This document shows positions 5,701-6,180 of a stretch of DNA of 6,180 nucleotides, piece by piece. Where the stretch lies: NCBI GenBank assembly GCA_030749275.1, contig JASMKJ010000609.1:1-6180 (forward strand). The letters are read 5' to 3'. A program made the translations under genes and the position numbers. The first letter of the stretch is position 1; the number at the start of each line of letters is the position of its first letter. This stretch comes from Acidimicrobiales bacterium (GTDB taxonomy: Bacteria; Actinomycetota; Acidimicrobiia; Acidimicrobiales; Poriferisodalaceae). The notes below the pieces were generated by a model that was not told the origin of the DNA, made no database searches, and worked only from the letters and a program-made list of their open reading frames with translations.

Positions 5701-6180
5701 CTACCCAGCTAGGCGTGTCTCGACTTCTTCAAGGGCTTGGTCTTCGGTCACATCCATGCTGATTGAGAGCTCAGAGATCAAAATTTGTCGCGATTTATCG
5801 AGCATTGATTTTTCGCCCGCCGACAGACCTTTTGCGGATTCGCGCAGCGCAAGGTTTCTAACCACCTCGGCCACTTGATAAATATCGCCAGATTTCAGTT
5901 TCTCTTGGTGGTTCTTGAAACGACGACTCCAGTTAGCAGGTTCGCGAATGTCCTTCTTAGCGAGTAGCTCAAAGAGATCTTCAACATCATCTTCGTCAAT
6001 GGGGGGACGCATGCCGACCGAATCGGCCATATCAGCGGGAACTGAGAGGGTTAAATCACCGTGTGCGGTTTCGAGAATCAAATATTCTCGCTCTTCGCCG
6101 AATGCTTTTCTCTTCTCGCGGGCAGTGATCAGAGCTGCGCCGTGATGCGGGTAGATCACCCGGTCACCGAGGTCGAATTT
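5701..6180 (-). CDS. carD: CarD family RNA-polymerase-binding transcription regulator (start just outside the window)
   Basis: The reading frame enters at the right edge with KFDLGDRVIYPHHGAAL and ends at TAG (5703-5701), giving 159 visible residues. Aligned with the 162-residue M. tuberculosis CarD, only the initiator Met appears to be missing. The N-terminal Tudor-like domain (about 2-55) binds the RNA polymerase beta subunit. The helical C-terminal domain holds EPANWSRRFK (81-90), whose Trp85 is the residue that wedges into the upstream edge of the transcription bubble, followed by GDIYQVAEVVRNL and KGLSAGEKSMLDKSRQIL. CarD stabilises open promoter complexes, notably at rRNA promoters. Arg25 of the mycobacterial polymerase interface is kept, while the equivalent of Arg47 is Ser47. 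In mycobacteria carD precedes ispD and ispF; here it precedes a GNAT gene 55 bases downstream. The gene could form the head of the wall-gene cluster or be a separate unit, as its promoter is not visible. Confidence 0.96.
   Translation of the reverse strand, partial: KFDLGDRVIYPHHGAALITAREKRKAFGEEREYLILETAHGDLTLSVPADMADSVGMRPPIDEDDVEDLFELLAKKDIREPANWSRRFKNHQEKLKSGDIYQVAEVVRNLALRESAKGLSAGEKSMLDKSRQILISELSISMDVTEDQALEEVETRLAG

Larger units (their letters stand above)
1..6180 (-). other. Probable co-transcribed, translationally coupled gene cluster
   Basis: All six genes run in the same direction. Three junctions are four-base ATGA overlaps: GNAT/DUF6049 at 4944-4941, DUF6049/murJ at 3076-3073 and murJ/degV at 1412-1409. 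The degV/pseudokinase gap is 17 bases and the carD/GNAT gap 55 bases. No terminator-like hairpin with a U-run was found between genes. The five genes from GNAT to the pseudokinase are therefore very likely one operon. Inclusion of carD is less certain. Confidence 0.7.

Overview
The window carries six genes, all on the minus strand and tightly packed, so they read from the right edge towards the left edge. In transcription order they are: a CarD-family RNA-polymerase-binding regulator (only the start codon or so is cut off at the right edge), a GNAT acetyltransferase, a large secreted, membrane-anchored DUF6049-type protein, the lipid II flippase MurJ, a DegV/FakB-type fatty-acid-binding protein, and the first 184 codons of a protein-kinase-like pseudoenzyme that runs off the left edge.

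The organism is most likely an actinomycete (Actinomycetota). CarD lines up almost residue for residue with the mycobacterial protein, and the DUF6049-MurJ pair is the arrangement known from Mycobacterium tuberculosis (Rv3909-Rv3910). MurJ also lacks several charged residues of the E. coli protein, as actinobacterial MurJ does. By eye the base composition is close to 50% GC, well below most cultured actinomycetes. A lineage such as the aquatic Acidimicrobiia would fit, but that placement is inference.

Layout: four genes (GNAT, DUF6049, MurJ, DegV) are joined by three ATGA stop/start overlaps, which suggests one translationally coupled operon. The pseudokinase follows DegV after a 17-base gap with no clear Shine-Dalgarno sequence. 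The only longer gap is the 55 bases between CarD and the GNAT gene. It holds an inverted repeat whose downstream arm contains the strong Shine-Dalgarno sequence of the GNAT gene, so the hairpin could control entry into the coupled cluster. No terminator, tRNA, mobile element or CRISPR array was found, and no gene-free stretch exceeds 60 bases.

Functionally, MurJ moves lipid II across the membrane for wall synthesis. The DUF6049 protein is probably its extracytoplasmic companion, and the pseudokinase looks like a detached counterpart of the pseudokinase domain fused to MurJ in mycobacteria. The most interesting point is this separated MurJ/pseudokinase arrangement with a DegV lipid-binding protein between the two. 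How DegV and the acetyltransferase connect to wall synthesis cannot be told from the sequence.
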